From positions 310,001 through 374,000 of the forward strand of contig NZ_QJKB01000002.1 in assembly GCF_003201815.1 (NCBI RefSeq): a DNA stretch of 64,000 nt, read 5' to 3'. Below are positions 53,279-62,837 of the stretch, in pieces; position 1 is the first letter of the stretch; each line of letters opens with the position of its first letter. The notes under the pieces were generated by a model. The model was not told the DNA's origin and made no database searches. It saw only the letters and a list, made by a program, of their open reading frames with translations. Position numbers and translations under genes: made by a program. The DNA is from Undibacterium pigrum (GTDB lineage Bacteria > Pseudomonadota > Gammaproteobacteria > Burkholderiales > Burkholderiaceae_D).

Positions 53279-53842
53279 ATGACTACCAATACACCAGAAC
53301 AATTTATCGCTACTACTAAAGCTAACCTGGAAGCCCAATTTGCTTCCCTGACTTCCCTGAACAAAAAAGCATTTGAAGGCCTGGAGCAGTTGTTTGCCCT
53401 GAACGTCAATGCTGCCAAGGCAAGTTTCGAAGAAGGCACTGCTGCTGCTAAACAACTGCTGAGCGCCAAAGACCCACAAGAATTTTTCACTTTGTCTGCA
53501 GCGCAAGCTCAGCCAAATGCTGAAAAAGCACTGGCTTATGGCCGTCACCTGGCAAGCATCACGACAGCAACTCAGCAAGAATTCACTAAAGCAGTTGAAG
53601 CGCACATCGCTGAAACAAACACTAAAGTGATTTCCCTGATCGACGAAGTCACAAAAAATGCACCAGCTGGTTCCGAACAAGCTGTTACAGCCTTGAAATC
53701 TGTCGTTGGCAACATCAACGCAGGCTACGAGCAACTGTCCAAAACAACTAAACAAGCTGTGCAAACACTGGAAGAAAACCTGAACAAGGCTACTCAACAG
53801 TTCACACAAGCTGCTGAAAAAGCAACTGCTAAAAAGAAGTAA
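53279..53842 (+). CDS. phaP: phasin family protein (PHA granule-associated)
   Basis: A 187-residue, Ala- and Lys-rich, mostly helical protein with no Cys. The first half matches the phasin_2 family (EQFIATTKANLEAQFASLTSLNKKAFEGLEQLFALNVNAAK). Phasins coat polyhydroxyalkanoate granules and set their number and size. The strong promoter, GGAGA ribosome-binding sequence, biased codons (GCT, ACT, AAA) and good terminator indicate very high expression, as usual for PhaP. A thiolase gene lies 340 bp downstream. No PHA synthase is in this window. Confidence 0.93.
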   Translation: MTTNTPEQFIATTKANLEAQFASLTSLNKKAFEGLEQLFALNVNAAKASFEEGTAAAKQLLSAKDPQEFFTLSAAQAQPNAEKALAYGRHLASITTATQQEFTKAVEAHIAETNTKVISLIDEVTKNAPAGSEQAVTALKSVVGNINAGYEQLSKTTKQAVQTLEENLNKATQQFTQAAEKATAKKK

Positions 53843-53910
53843 CTGAAACGAAGTAATTTAGCAATTGCAGATTCAGGCTCACTGTAGTGAGCCAAAGTAA
53901 AAGTAAAAAA

Positions 53911-53945
53911 TTCCCGCATGTCAGCATGTGGGGATTTTTTTTTGC
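53911..53945 (+). terminator. rho-independent terminator of the phasin gene
   Basis: Ten-base stem TTCCCGCATG / CATGTGGGGA (two G-T pairs), loop TCAG, then a run of ten T. It begins about 70 bp after the stop codon. Confidence 0.9.
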
Positions 53946-54183
53946 ATTGATTGTCGCAATGTTTCGGTTTTTGCTGCGCATTCCCTTCCCGCCAGTCAGT
54001 TCTGATCGCTTATCTCAGCCTGGCACTTCGCTCTGCATCAGCAAACATGGCAAAAAACCATCTTTTTTTAAATGCCCGGACTCAGGCAAGCGCGAGCAGT
54101 GGTAAGCTAGAGGATGTATCCTAAAAGCAGCAAAACATTTGACCATCCCACACCCTCGCAAGGGTAAAACCAGGAGAATTTAC

Positions 54184-55359
54184 ATGCAAGACGTGGTAAT
54201 CGTAGCTGCAGGTCGTACTGCAGTAGGCAAATTTGGTGGCTCTTTGGCAAAAACGGCGGCTTCCGACCTGGGCGCGCATGTCATCAAGGCCCTGCTGGCA
54301 AAAACCGGCCTCAGCGGTGATCTGATCAGTGAAGTCATCCTGGGCCAGGTATTGACCGCAGGCGTAGGCCAGAATGCGGCACGCCAGGCGGTCATCCGGG
54401 CTGGATTGCCAGACATGGTGCCAGCCTTCACCATCAACAAGGTATGCGGCAGTGGCCTGAAAGCGACTCACCTGGCGGCACAAGCCATCAAGGCAGGCGA
54501 CGCAGATATCATCATCGCTGGTGGCCAGGAAAACATGAGTGCTTCACCACATGTATTGAATGGTTCCCGCGATGGCTTCCGCATGGGCGATGCCAAACTG
54601 GTTGATACCATGATCGTCGATGGCCTGTGGGATGTCTACAACCAATACCACATGGGCATCACCGCAGAAAACGTCGCCAAGAAATATGGCGTGACTCGTG
54701 AAGAGCAAGACTTGTTTGCCCTGGCATCACAAAACAAGGCAGAAGCCGCGCAAAAGGCTGGCAAGTTCAAGGATGAAATCATTCCTTTTGAACTGGTCAG
54801 CAAAAAAGGCACGACAGTATTTGATACTGATGAATTCATCAAGCATGGTACGACACTGGAATCCCTGGCCTCCCTGCGCCCTGCTTTCGACAAGAATGGT
54901 ACCGTCACTGCCGGTAATGCTTCTGGTCTCAACGACGGCGCTGCTGCCGTCATCATGATGACAGCCCAAAGAGCCGAACAACTGGGTTTGCCAGTGCTGG
55001 CCCGCATCAAGGCTTACTCTTCTGCCGGTGTGGACCCAACCATCATGGGCATGGGCCCGGTACCTGCAGCCCAGCTCTGCCTGAAAAAAGCTGGCTGGAC
55101 ACATCAGGACCTCGACCTCATGGAAATCAATGAAGCCTTTGCCGCTCAGGCAATTGGTGTCAATAAAGAAATGGGCTGGGACACCAGCAAGATCAACGTC
55201 AATGGTGGCGCGATTGCAATTGGCCACCCCATCGGCGCATCTGGTGCCCGCATCCTGGTCAGCCTGATCCATGAAATGATACGTCGCGATGCCAAAAAAG
55301 GCTTGGCGAGTTTGTGTATCGGTGGCGGTATGGGTGTGGCATTGGCGATAGAGCGTTAA
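54184..55359 (+). CDS. phaA: acetyl-CoA C-acetyltransferase (thiolase II)
   Basis: Condenses two acetyl-CoA to acetoacetyl-CoA, the first step of PHB synthesis, or runs in reverse in fatty-acid and acetoacetate use. The active-site Cys88 (NKVCGSGLK), the His in [14 protein letters not shown] and the second Cys378 (LCIGGGMG) are all present. ATG at 54184 has AGGAGA seven bases upstream and gives 391 residues, the family length; the track of the frame to 54139 is an extension. Its nearness to the phasin gene supports a PHA role, but a degradative thiolase (atoB) is equally possible by sequence. Confidence 0.94.
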   Translation: MQDVVIVAAGRTAVGKFGGSLAKTAASDLGAHVIKALLAKTGLSGDLISEVILGQVLTAGVGQNAARQAVIRAGLPDMVPAFTINKVCGSGLKATHLAAQAIKAGDADIIIAGGQENMSASPHVLNGSRDGFRMGDAKLVDTMIVDGLWDVYNQYHMGITAENVAKKYGVTREEQDLFALASQNKAEAAQKAGKFKDEIIPFELVSKKGTTVFDTDEFIKHGTTLESLASLRPAFDKNGTVTAGNASGLNDGAAAVIMMTAQRAEQLGLPVLARIKAYSSAGVDPTIMGMGPVPAAQLCLKKAGWTHQDLDLMEINEAFAAQAIGVNKEMGWDTSKINVNGGAIAIGHPIGASGARILVSLIHEMIRRDAKKGLASLCIGGGMGVALAIER

Positions 55360-55380
55360 GTTACAGTATGTGTTAATCAA

Positions 55381-55416
55381 AAAAAACCGCCAGATTGATG
55401 AATCTGGCGGTTTTTT
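55381..55416. terminator. bidirectional rho-independent terminator
   Basis: Sixteen-base perfect stem AAAAAACCGCCAGATT / AATCTGGCGGTTTTTT with loop GATG between the convergent thiolase and S9 peptidase genes. Confidence 0.95.
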
Positions 55417-55433
55417 ATTGTTAATGCGACTTC

Positions 55434-57845
55434 TTATTTCTTCAGGCACTTCTCCAGGAACTGATCCTGTTCCCACAGCAGATGCATGATGTTTTCCCTG
55501 GCCGCATAACTATGGCTTTCCTTGGGCAAGATCACCATGCGCACCGGTGCGCCCAGGCCCTTCAATGCCTGGAAATAACGCTCAGTTTGCAGGGTGAAGG
55601 TGCCGGGATTATTATCGGCTTCACCATGCACCAGCAAGAGTGGCGTCTTCATTTTATCGGCACTCATGAAGGGTGACATTTTGGTGTACACCTCAGGGGT
55701 TTCCCAATAATTGCGCTGTTCACTCTGGAAGCCAAAAGGTGTCAGCGTGCGGTTATAAGCACCACTGCGCGCAATACCGCAGGCAAACAGTTTCGAATGC
55801 GTCAGCAGGTTTGCAGTCATGAAAGCACCATAAGAATGGCCACCGACAGCAACCCGTTTGCGGTCTATATAACCCAGAGCATCGACGGCATCTATCGCTG
55901 CTTCTGCACTGTCCACCAGTTGCGGAATGAAATTATCGTTAGGCTCGGTCTTGCCTTCGCCTATGATGGGGAAGGCCGCATCATCAAGCACGGCATAGCC
56001 GCGTGCTACCCAGTAGATGAAGGATGCCGCGCCGGGGAAAGTAAACTGGTTTTCATTATGCTTGCTTTGTCCGGCAGAGTCCTTGTCCTTGAATTCTGCA
56101 GGGTAAGCCCAGATCAGCAAAGGAAGCTTTTCTTTCTTGATTTTGTCGTAATTGGCGGGCAGGTACAAGGTGCCTGACAATTCCACGCCATCCTTACGTT
56201 TGTATTTGATGACTTCTTTCGAGACATCCTTCAAGCCCATGAAAGGGTTCTTGAATTGTGTCACAGGAGTGAGCTGGCTGCCACCTTTGATATTGCGGAA
56301 GTAGTAGTTGGGATACTCAGTTTTCGATTGTATCTGCACCAGTACATCGCCTTTTTTGACATCTTCTATAGAGACGATATTTTCTATCTTGTCAGTGTAA
56401 GTTGACTGATACAGACGTGTCTTTTTCAGGCTGACCAAATCCAGTTCATCAATGAAGGGGAACTGACCTTTTTTGGTATGGCCCGCGCCCAGCAAATAAG
56501 CCTTGTTATCTTCTATGGCCAAAACCTTGCGGTGGTACTGGTTGAATTTTGTTTCAAAACGCCCAGGGTCAGAATAAATATCCTGCATATTGCGGTCAGA
56601 GATCACGCGTGGTGCTTCTGCTGGATTGGATGGATTGAACAGATAAGCCTTGGTATTGCGGGTGTCATACCAGGCATCGCTGACGACAGCCAGCTTATCA
56701 TTACCCCAGTTGATACCAGCATAGCGCTGGGCAGTTTTTATCAGGGATATGGCAGCTTTGTCGAAAGGCGCATCCCAGGAAAATACTTCATCGCGGTAAT
56801 CGACTTTATTGGCCGGATCACCGCCATCAAGTGCCTGCACATAAGTGAGGCTGGATGGTTTATCGGCACGCCATTCCATATGGCGCTTACCGACAGCCAC
56901 TGCACTAAAGCCCTTGGGGATGACTTCATGCACGGGTGTTTCATTGACGACCTTAAGCTGCTTGCCACTGACATCGCTGACGATGGTTTTTAAAGGAAAA
57001 CGCTGCAACGGGACGATGTAAGAGAAAGGTTTTTGCAGCGTGCTGGTCAGCACATATTTGCCATCAGGTGAAAAACTGACATCAGCAAACATCTCGGCTT
57101 TTTTGACCAAACTGCTCTTGCCTTGCAGGTTGACTTTATGCAGTTCAGAAGTCGTCAGGGTTTCAAAATTACGCTCATCATTCTGATTTTTTAACAAATC
57201 GGCATAAGTGCGGTTTTGCGATGCCGCGCCACTGGAAGTGGAAATGATGGGGCCACTGGGCAAATCCTTGCTGGCATCAAGCAGTGCGGGACGGTTTTTC
57301 GGCAAGACCTTGATGAGCAGGCTTTCGCTATCCCTGTACCAGTCGAAGGGTGTGCCCAGATTGGCATTCAGGTTGGCTTCAGTCAGTTTTTTTGCGGTAG
57401 CGGTTTCCACGTCTACTACCCACAGTTCCACACCTTTGGCTGCCGTATTATTAAAGGCAATTTTCTTTTCATTCGGTGACCAGACCAGGTGGCTGATCAG
57501 TGGGTTGTCTGGCAAGCCCTTGACCTGTACTTCATCGGTGGCATCAACTTTGCGCAGCTTGATATTATTGATATAGGTCAGCGTGCTGGAAATATTAGTG
57601 ACAGGATTGATGCGCAAACCAGCCAGGCGCATTTCTGTCTGGTTCAAATCATTCAGTGATTTATAGGTATTGCGATAACTGAGCAGCAGTGTCTTCCTGT
57701 TGCTGTCCATGCTCACGACAGGGGCGCGCTGGAAGTCGGCCAGATCGAGTATGGCTTGCGGTGGTTTTTGATAGTTCAAATTTTCTTGTGAACCAGCATT
57801 GGCACTTAGCGCGGCGAGCAAGAGCAGACTCAGTTTGCTTTTCAT
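55434..57845 (-). CDS. S9 family prolyl-oligopeptidase-like serine peptidase, exported
   Basis: An 803-residue enzyme with a signal peptide (LSLLLLAALSANAGSQ), a beta-propeller N-terminal part (to about 500) and an alpha/beta-hydrolase C-terminal domain. The catalytic triad can be read: Ser671 in GGHSYGAF, Asp744 in GEADNN and His778 in PKESHSYAA. The arrangement matches the glutamyl-endopeptidase-like S9 group of about 800 residues found in many proteobacteria. It probably cleaves oligopeptides in the periplasm. Stop lies 18 bp from the shared terminator; the gene appears monocistronic. Confidence 0.94.
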   Translation of the reverse strand: MKSKLSLLLLAALSANAGSQENLNYQKPPQAILDLADFQRAPVVSMDSNRKTLLLSYRNTYKSLNDLNQTEMRLAGLRINPVTNISSTLTYINNIKLRKVDATDEVQVKGLPDNPLISHLVWSPNEKKIAFNNTAAKGVELWVVDVETATAKKLTEANLNANLGTPFDWYRDSESLLIKVLPKNRPALLDASKDLPSGPIISTSSGAASQNRTYADLLKNQNDERNFETLTTSELHKVNLQGKSSLVKKAEMFADVSFSPDGKYVLTSTLQKPFSYIVPLQRFPLKTIVSDVSGKQLKVVNETPVHEVIPKGFSAVAVGKRHMEWRADKPSSLTYVQALDGGDPANKVDYRDEVFSWDAPFDKAAISLIKTAQRYAGINWGNDKLAVVSDAWYDTRNTKAYLFNPSNPAEAPRVISDRNMQDIYSDPGRFETKFNQYHRKVLAIEDNKAYLLGAGHTKKGQFPFIDELDLVSLKKTRLYQSTYTDKIENIVSIEDVKKGDVLVQIQSKTEYPNYYFRNIKGGSQLTPVTQFKNPFMGLKDVSKEVIKYKRKDGVELSGTLYLPANYDKIKKEKLPLLIWAYPAEFKDKDSAGQSKHNENQFTFPGAASFIYWVARGYAVLDDAAFPIIGEGKTEPNDNFIPQLVDSAEAAIDAVDALGYIDRKRVAVGGHSYGAFMTANLLTHSKLFACGIARSGAYNRTLTPFGFQSEQRNYWETPEVYTKMSPFMSADKMKTPLLLVHGEADNNPGTFTLQTERYFQALKGLGAPVRMVILPKESHSYAARENIMHLLWEQDQFLEKCLKK

Positions 57846-58001
57846 GAATATCCTCAGTTGAACTTTGATGAACCCACCCCGGCAACAAGCCCGGGGAAAG
57901 CTTCATTCTAGCACCCCAATATATTCAAATTATGCTGTTTTCTTCAGCACTCATAACCAAATAGCTAAGTAACGTAGCTGGCAGAAGGCCACATGCAAGT
58001 T

Positions 58002-59147
58002 CTAGGAAATAAGGAGCATATTGAAAGCGCGCTCAATAAACCACACCAGGGCAATCAGGATAATCAGCCCTGAACCCACTTGCAAGATGGCACGCTGGTA
58101 TAGCCAGTGGCGGCGCAACAGGTAAGCCAGGGGCAAAAAGCCTGCGACGATGATCAATTGTCCAATTTCTACACCCAGGTTAAAACCCAGCAATGCCAGC
58201 ATCAATGCAGATTGTGGCAGACCAAGATCGGCCAGTACGCTGGCGAAACCAAAACCATGGATAAGGCCGAAAGCAAAAGCCACAATCCAGCGCCGTCCCT
58301 GGAAGAGTGGGAACAAATTGTTCAGCGCCGCCAGAATGACAGATGCTGCGATTGCCGACTCTATCAGCCGTGACGGCAAGGCCAGTACATTCAAGGCAGC
58401 CAGGCTCAGGGTAATTGAATGGGCAACAGTAAATGCCGTGACTATCTTCAGCACATCGATTGCTGCTGCTTTAAAACTGCTGGCAGCCTGCCATTTACCA
58501 CCATTGAAAACCAGTACTGCCGGTAATAGTAGCGACAATAAAAACAGTATGTGATCAAAGCCTATCCAGATATGCCAGATACCGTGAAAAATATAATCGC
58601 TGAACTGCTGCCACTGATTCACCTCAGCCACGACAAACTCCTGGCTGGCCTGCTCAGGGCTGAAGATAGCGGTGATCGTCGCATCCTTATGATTCACCAG
58701 ACGCAGCAAGCCCTTATGCTGGGTATCCAGGTCAAAAAATAATTGATATTGCACTTTGATTTTTTCAGCATTGCAGGTGCTGTCAAACATCAATACGGTA
58801 TAGGCACCATCGCTGTGCTGGTCTATCAGTTGTTGCCTGACTGTCAATGGGCATGATTTGTCGCCCGCCGTGATCTTCAGCCTGGCCAGTGCATAGGCAG
58901 CGATGTCGGCATGCTTGTTGCGTACTTCATCCCAGGTCAGTTCACCATTGCCGTCTTCATCCAGGCCTATGGCAAAATCCAGGTCACGCAAGGCGATATC
59001 CCATTGTCCGTGAATGCCGTTCTGGTCTGCCCTCAGGCTAAGGTAACTGTCGCTGGGCTTGTGTGCATGAGCTGGCAGGCTGAATAAACTGAACATCAGT
59101 GCCAGAATAAAACTGCGTGTCAGCCAGTGCTTGATACCGGATATCAT
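58002..59147 (-). CDS. HupE/UreJ-2 family membrane protein with periplasmic EF-hand
   Basis: Last gene of a five-gene operon. The 381-residue protein has a signal peptide (LALMFSLFSLPAHA), a periplasmic domain of about 150 residues and, from residue 185, six or seven membrane segments. The periplasmic part has a canonical 12-residue EF-hand loop, DEDGNGELTWDE (63-74), which should bind calcium. The membrane part begins with HxxWIGFDH (His192, Asp198, His199), like the metal-contact motif of HupE/UreJ nickel permeases, and has a further GLIHGFGFA. This suggests metal transport in the inner membrane. Its start overlaps the upstream TPR gene by ATGA, so the two are coupled. Confidence 0.9.
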   Translation of the reverse strand: MISGIKHWLTRSFILALMFSLFSLPAHAHKPSDSYLSLRADQNGIHGQWDIALRDLDFAIGLDEDGNGELTWDEVRNKHADIAAYALARLKITAGDKSCPLTVRQQLIDQHSDGAYTVLMFDSTCNAEKIKVQYQLFFDLDTQHKGLLRLVNHKDATITAIFSPEQASQEFVVAEVNQWQQFSDYIFHGIWHIWIGFDHILFLLSLLLPAVLVFNGGKWQAASSFKAAAIDVLKIVTAFTVAHSITLSLAALNVLALPSRLIESAIAASVILAALNNLFPLFQGRRWIVAFAFGLIHGFGFASVLADLGLPQSALMLALLGFNLGVEIGQLIIVAGFLPLAYLLRRHWLYQRAILQVGSGLIILIALVWFIERAFNMLLIS

Positions 59148-60331
59148 GAATGTGCTCCCAGTTTGGCGAGCACGGTCTTCAGCGTCAGGTCTTGCAGTTT
59201 ATTTTGATTCAGCCACGTCAGCGCTGGCGCGGCAGCCTGTGGTTCATGTGCGGCGGCTGCTTCCAGCAAGATACGCAAGTCTGCGGTTTCTTTTTGTATG
59301 GCCCAGTTCAGTTGCGCCAGTTTCAGGGCGATGGCTGGATTGTTTTTCAAATGCAGTTCATAGCGGGCCTGCTCGCGCTGGTGCACAGTGTCACCACGCA
59401 ACATGGCAGCTTCAAAACGTTGATCCAGCAAATTGATTTGTGCTGCCGCAAGCGATGATTTTTGCGCCTGCAAGGCCAGGGCATAGCGCAGCAATAATGC
59501 GTCTACCCTGGTTTTATCTTTCAATAGCTTGACGACTTCTGCAGGTCTTTGCTGATCCAGTAAAAAGTCAGCATAAGAAGCCAGCAGATAACTGTCTGGT
59601 GACGCCAGTGACAGCGCGGTTTGATACCAGGCTTCGGCCGCTTTGACATCGCCCAGTCTTGCCGCCATTTCTGCCAGTAGTGTCGTTACCCAGATTTTTG
59701 TCCCGACATCGCTGCCTGCATTTTTTTCATATTTTTTATATGCACCAGCAAGCGCCGCATAACTGTTTGCGGCATCACCATTGAGGCTACCGACATTGTG
59801 CAGGCAGGTCAGGGTGATCAGTTCAGGGGCAAGCGGATACAGGCGCATGCAACTGGCTTTGGCTTGGGCAAACTGGCCCTGTACCTGCAAGACCGTGGCG
59901 CGTGTCAGCCAGGCCTGAGCATTGTCCCTGTCCTGCTTTAATACAGTGTTCAGGTCCAGCAGCGCTTCAGGAAATTGGTGCGTGCTTTGCAGTATCGTGG
60001 CACGTAAAACCAGCACGCTGATGGGAGGATTTGGCAGGCTCCACCAGGGTTTCAATACTGCCTGTGCATAGCCCAGATAACGCGGGTCACCATCATTGCG
60101 GGCAGCGTTGATATAGGCTTGTGCCAGTTCGCTGGCAATTGCCGGGTTACCGGGTTCTTTGCCCAGACGCTTGCGCAACTGTGCAAATTCACGTTGCACT
60201 GGGTCATTACGTGCAGGCAGATATTCCAGGACCTGTTTGCCATTAGCGGGGATAAAAGGGGTGGCCTGCACATCCAGACTCAACATGAGTAACAAGAGCA
60301 GCAAAGCGAATAAGGGGCGTGTCAGTTGCAT
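59144..60331 (-). CDS. exported TPR-repeat protein
   Basis: A 395-residue protein with a signal peptide (LFALLLLLLMLSLDVQA) and about nine TPR-type helical units, for example AWLTRATVLQVQGQFAQAKA and MAARLGDVKAAEAWYQTAL. It probably is a periplasmic scaffold. It lies 27 bp after the TonB receptor gene and overlaps the HupE-like gene by four bases (ATGA). I recall this kind of TPR protein next to HupE/UreJ and DUF4331 genes in other Gram-negative genomes, but that is memory, not a search. No enzymatic motif. Confidence 0.88.
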   Translation of the reverse strand: MQLTRPLFALLLLLLMLSLDVQATPFIPANGKQVLEYLPARNDPVQREFAQLRKRLGKEPGNPAIASELAQAYINAARNDGDPRYLGYAQAVLKPWWSLPNPPISVLVLRATILQSTHQFPEALLDLNTVLKQDRDNAQAWLTRATVLQVQGQFAQAKASCMRLYPLAPELITLTCLHNVGSLNGDAANSYAALAGAYKKYEKNAGSDVGTKIWVTTLLAEMAARLGDVKAAEAWYQTALSLASPDSYLLASYADFLLDQQRPAEVVKLLKDKTRVDALLLRYALALQAQKSSLAAAQINLLDQRFEAAMLRGDTVHQREQARYELHLKNNPAIALKLAQLNWAIQKETADLRILLEAAAAHEPQAAAPALTWLNQNKLQDLTLKTVLAKLGAHS

Positions 60332-60358
60332 GATGCGTCTGAGTTCAGAAATGAGAAA

Positions 60359-62449
60359 TTAAAAATTAAGAGTGAGTGCTACACGCAGCGCGCGCGGCTC
60401 TGCCGGGTGGCTATGTATATCATTGACAGCAGCAGCTTCGCCCGGTAGCCGCGATGCATAGTAATAATCCACATCGCTGACCTGACGGTTCAGGAGATTG
60501 AGCACTTCCGCAGTCAGCTTGACATTCTTGTTGATGGCATATGCCAGCTTGGCATTGACCAGGGTAGAAGCGGCAGAGCGTACGCTATTGTCTTCAATCA
60601 AGGGACGGCCACCAAAATAACGCAGACGCAAGCCGCCTGACCATTTGTCGTGATTCATGGTGATACCTATGGATGCAGTGCGCTCTATCGAACCCGGTAC
60701 ATACTGGCCTGCCACATCATGATCGCGAAAACGAGTACGCGAGATGGCAAAGTCCGCATCAATAATAAGGTCCTGAGACGCTGTGTAATAGTTCGCGATT
60801 TCTATGCCGGTGCGGCGGCTGGGGCGGCTGGCTTCTGTCGTACCAGCGTCTCCAGTGAACAAGAGTTCAGAGGCCAGGTCCAGCTGCCATAGCGACAGCG
60901 AAGTTTGCAGATTGTTGACCAGGCCGTTGAGGCGCACACCCAGTTCTTTACCAGTGGCCTTGACCAATGGGCTGGCCCTGGTCACGGGATTGCCATCTGC
61001 ATCTGTTTTCAGGCCAGTTTTTGGGTCTGCCGTTTGCGTCGTGCCGCGCGCATCATTGCTATGGAAACCCTGGCCCCAGTTGGCATAGACTTCCGTATCC
61101 TTGTTCAGGCTGAAAATGAGCGACATTTTGGGGCTGAAAATATGGGCATTGAGCTTGCCGGAATTGGCCGCCAGATTGCTGTTGACATCAAAGCTATATC
61201 TGTCTGCACGCAGGCCAGCCACTGTACGCAACCAGGGCTGCCATACCGTGGTGTTGGAGATATACAGGGCGGCACTGGATTGTTTGACCTGATCTTCCCG
61301 CGTGGTCGACATTAACTGCTGCGCCCTGGTGCTATATAAGCCGACAGGCGACAGGCGGTCAGCCCTGAATTGCATACCTACACTGGTTTCAGAGTCAAAA
61401 CCTGCCAGCTGATGTGTCCATTGACGTTCGCCATCCCAGCCAAATACCGTGCGTTGTTCAGTCTGGCGGAACTGGTCACCATTCTCTGTATCATCCAGTG
61501 CATAAGTGAAATTGCTGTGTAAATCGAGATGCGAGCGTATCAGGTAGGCATTTGCCTTGATGTTGCCACCGTCGAGCTGGCGCTTCCAGTTCATCGACAG
61601 GCTATAGCGGGCTGTCTTGCCGCCATCTGTAGGATCTATGCTGCCAAATCTATCCAGCAAACCAGCATTCAGGGCACGTTGCGGTATCTGGTCGGTGGAA
61701 CGCCAGGACGCCTGCATGGCCATGGCTGCCAGGCGGAAATCATCTTTATTGCTGGTCCAGCTATACGACAGCAAGGCATTAATGCGCTTGAAATTTTCTG
61801 GCGTATTCCAGGGGCCGTCCTGGCCTGATACATCCAGCCCAGCCAGTAAAATGCCAGGGCCAGTGTTGATGGAGTTGGCCAGCAATGCACGGCGATAGCG
61901 GTTTTGTCCAAACTCCACACTGGCCAGGCCTTGTTTCAGGCTGCGCTTGTAATCAAATGCGGCGGCTCCGGCTGCCGAGAAATCACCTTCCTCAGCATAG
62001 TAAGTGCCTTTTTTGTAGCGTATGGTATGGATGAGTTCAGGGATTAAAAAATTCAGGTCGGAATAGCCTTGTCCATGTGCATGGCTGGGCATATTGACTG
62101 GCATGCCGAGTACGCTGGAACTGAAATCAGTGCCGTGATCCAGATTGAAACCACGCAAATAATATTGATTGGCTTTGCCATCGCCAGAATGCTGGGTAAC
62201 GATCATGCCGGGTACGGCTTCCAGTAATTCTGCAGTACGCCCCAGCGGCCGGTTCTCCAGCTGGGCTGCGGTGATCATGCCCTGGTTTGCTGAATCTGCC
62301 AGACCTATCTGAGCGGTGGTATTGCCTGCGATGATGACAGTCGCCAGCGAGTCGCTGGTATTGCCTTGTACGCCACCTGCATGCGCCTGCATTCCTGCCA
62401 GGGGAGCCAAAGCAATGCAGATAAAACCTGATTTCAGTAGTGAGCGCAT
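60359..62449 (-). CDS. TonB-dependent outer-membrane receptor of the DUF4331/HupE operon
   Basis: A 696-residue receptor. ATG at 62449 has GGAAATGAC upstream and gives a signal peptide ending at MQAHA. The plug domain (about 45-165) has SATELLEAVPGMIVTQHSGDGK-type sequence (here AELLEAVPGMIVTQHSG) and the NMPSHAHGQGYSDLNFL loop, His-rich and well kept in this receptor group. The barrel follows and ends in ALRVALTLNF, the C-terminal aromatic strand. It is shorter than the two receptors at 34-41 kb and belongs to a different group. Its place with a HupE-like permease suggests import of a metal or a metal complex. Confidence 0.93.
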   Translation of the reverse strand: MRSLLKSGFICIALAPLAGMQAHAGGVQGNTSDSLATVIIAGNTTAQIGLADSANQGMITAAQLENRPLGRTAELLEAVPGMIVTQHSGDGKANQYYLRGFNLDHGTDFSSSVLGMPVNMPSHAHGQGYSDLNFLIPELIHTIRYKKGTYYAEEGDFSAAGAAAFDYKRSLKQGLASVEFGQNRYRRALLANSINTGPGILLAGLDVSGQDGPWNTPENFKRINALLSYSWTSNKDDFRLAAMAMQASWRSTDQIPQRALNAGLLDRFGSIDPTDGGKTARYSLSMNWKRQLDGGNIKANAYLIRSHLDLHSNFTYALDDTENGDQFRQTEQRTVFGWDGERQWTHQLAGFDSETSVGMQFRADRLSPVGLYSTRAQQLMSTTREDQVKQSSAALYISNTTVWQPWLRTVAGLRADRYSFDVNSNLAANSGKLNAHIFSPKMSLIFSLNKDTEVYANWGQGFHSNDARGTTQTADPKTGLKTDADGNPVTRASPLVKATGKELGVRLNGLVNNLQTSLSLWQLDLASELLFTGDAGTTEASRPSRRTGIEIANYYTASQDLIIDADFAISRTRFRDHDVAGQYVPGSIERTASIGITMNHDKWSGGLRLRYFGGRPLIEDNSVRSAASTLVNAKLAYAINKNVKLTAEVLNLLNRQVSDVDYYYASRLPGEAAAVNDIHSHPAEPRALRVALTLNF

Positions 62450-62492
62450 GTCATTTCCGGACAATAAATAAATGGCAAAATGTTTGGAACCA

Positions 62493-62520
62493 GCCCGGCA
62501 AAAACGCATGTATGCCGGGC
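62493..62520. other. intercistronic hairpin
   Basis: Eight-base stem GCCCGGCA / TGCCGGGC with a 12-base loop in the 87-bp gap between the small lipoprotein and receptor genes. No T run follows on the minus strand, so it is more likely an mRNA-stability or processing element than a terminator. Confidence 0.5.
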
Positions 62521-62536
62521 CGGGGACTGCAAACTG

Positions 62537-62797
62537 CTAGTTGATAGTTACCGGTTCAGTACCTTCCGGCGCAGTCACTATCGCCGCATCAATGGCTTGC
62601 GGTTCTGCTGTATCTGCGCTGGTACTGAACAAGTTCAATACATATTGCGTGAATGTATCGATAGTGGAAGTGACGGGTATCGTGGTTCCCGTGCCTGTGC
62701 CCGTATTGCTCGCTGCAGGGCTGCTACTGCCCCCGCAAGCTGCCAGCATGAGCGTCAGCGTGGTGCCGGCGATCAGATAATAATGTCTTGCTTTCAT
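62537..62797 (-). CDS. small lipoprotein in the DUF4331 operon
   Basis: An 86-residue protein. ATG at 62797 has a strong AAGGAG sequence and gives a lipoprotein signal (IAGTTLTLMLAAC, lipobox LAAC, Cys21). The rest is a Gly/Ser/Thr-rich linker (GGSSSPAASNTGTGTGTT) and a short acidic region. The longer frame to 62854 runs back into the DUF4331 gene and is rejected. It lies 40 bp after the DUF4331 stop. I do not recognise a family. It may act at the inner face of the outer membrane with the receptor and the DUF4331 protein. Confidence 0.82.
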   Translation of the reverse strand: MKARHYYLIAGTTLTLMLAACGGSSSPAASNTGTGTGTTIPVTSTIDTFTQYVLNLFSTSADTAEPQAIDAAIVTAPEGTEPVTIN

Positions 62798-62837
62798 GAT
62801 GACTCCTTGAGTATGGTATGCACGATGATTCAGACGC

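Noticed and set aside
53887..54105. 72-codon frame after the phasin gene
   Set aside because: It runs over the phasin terminator and has no ribosome-binding sequence.
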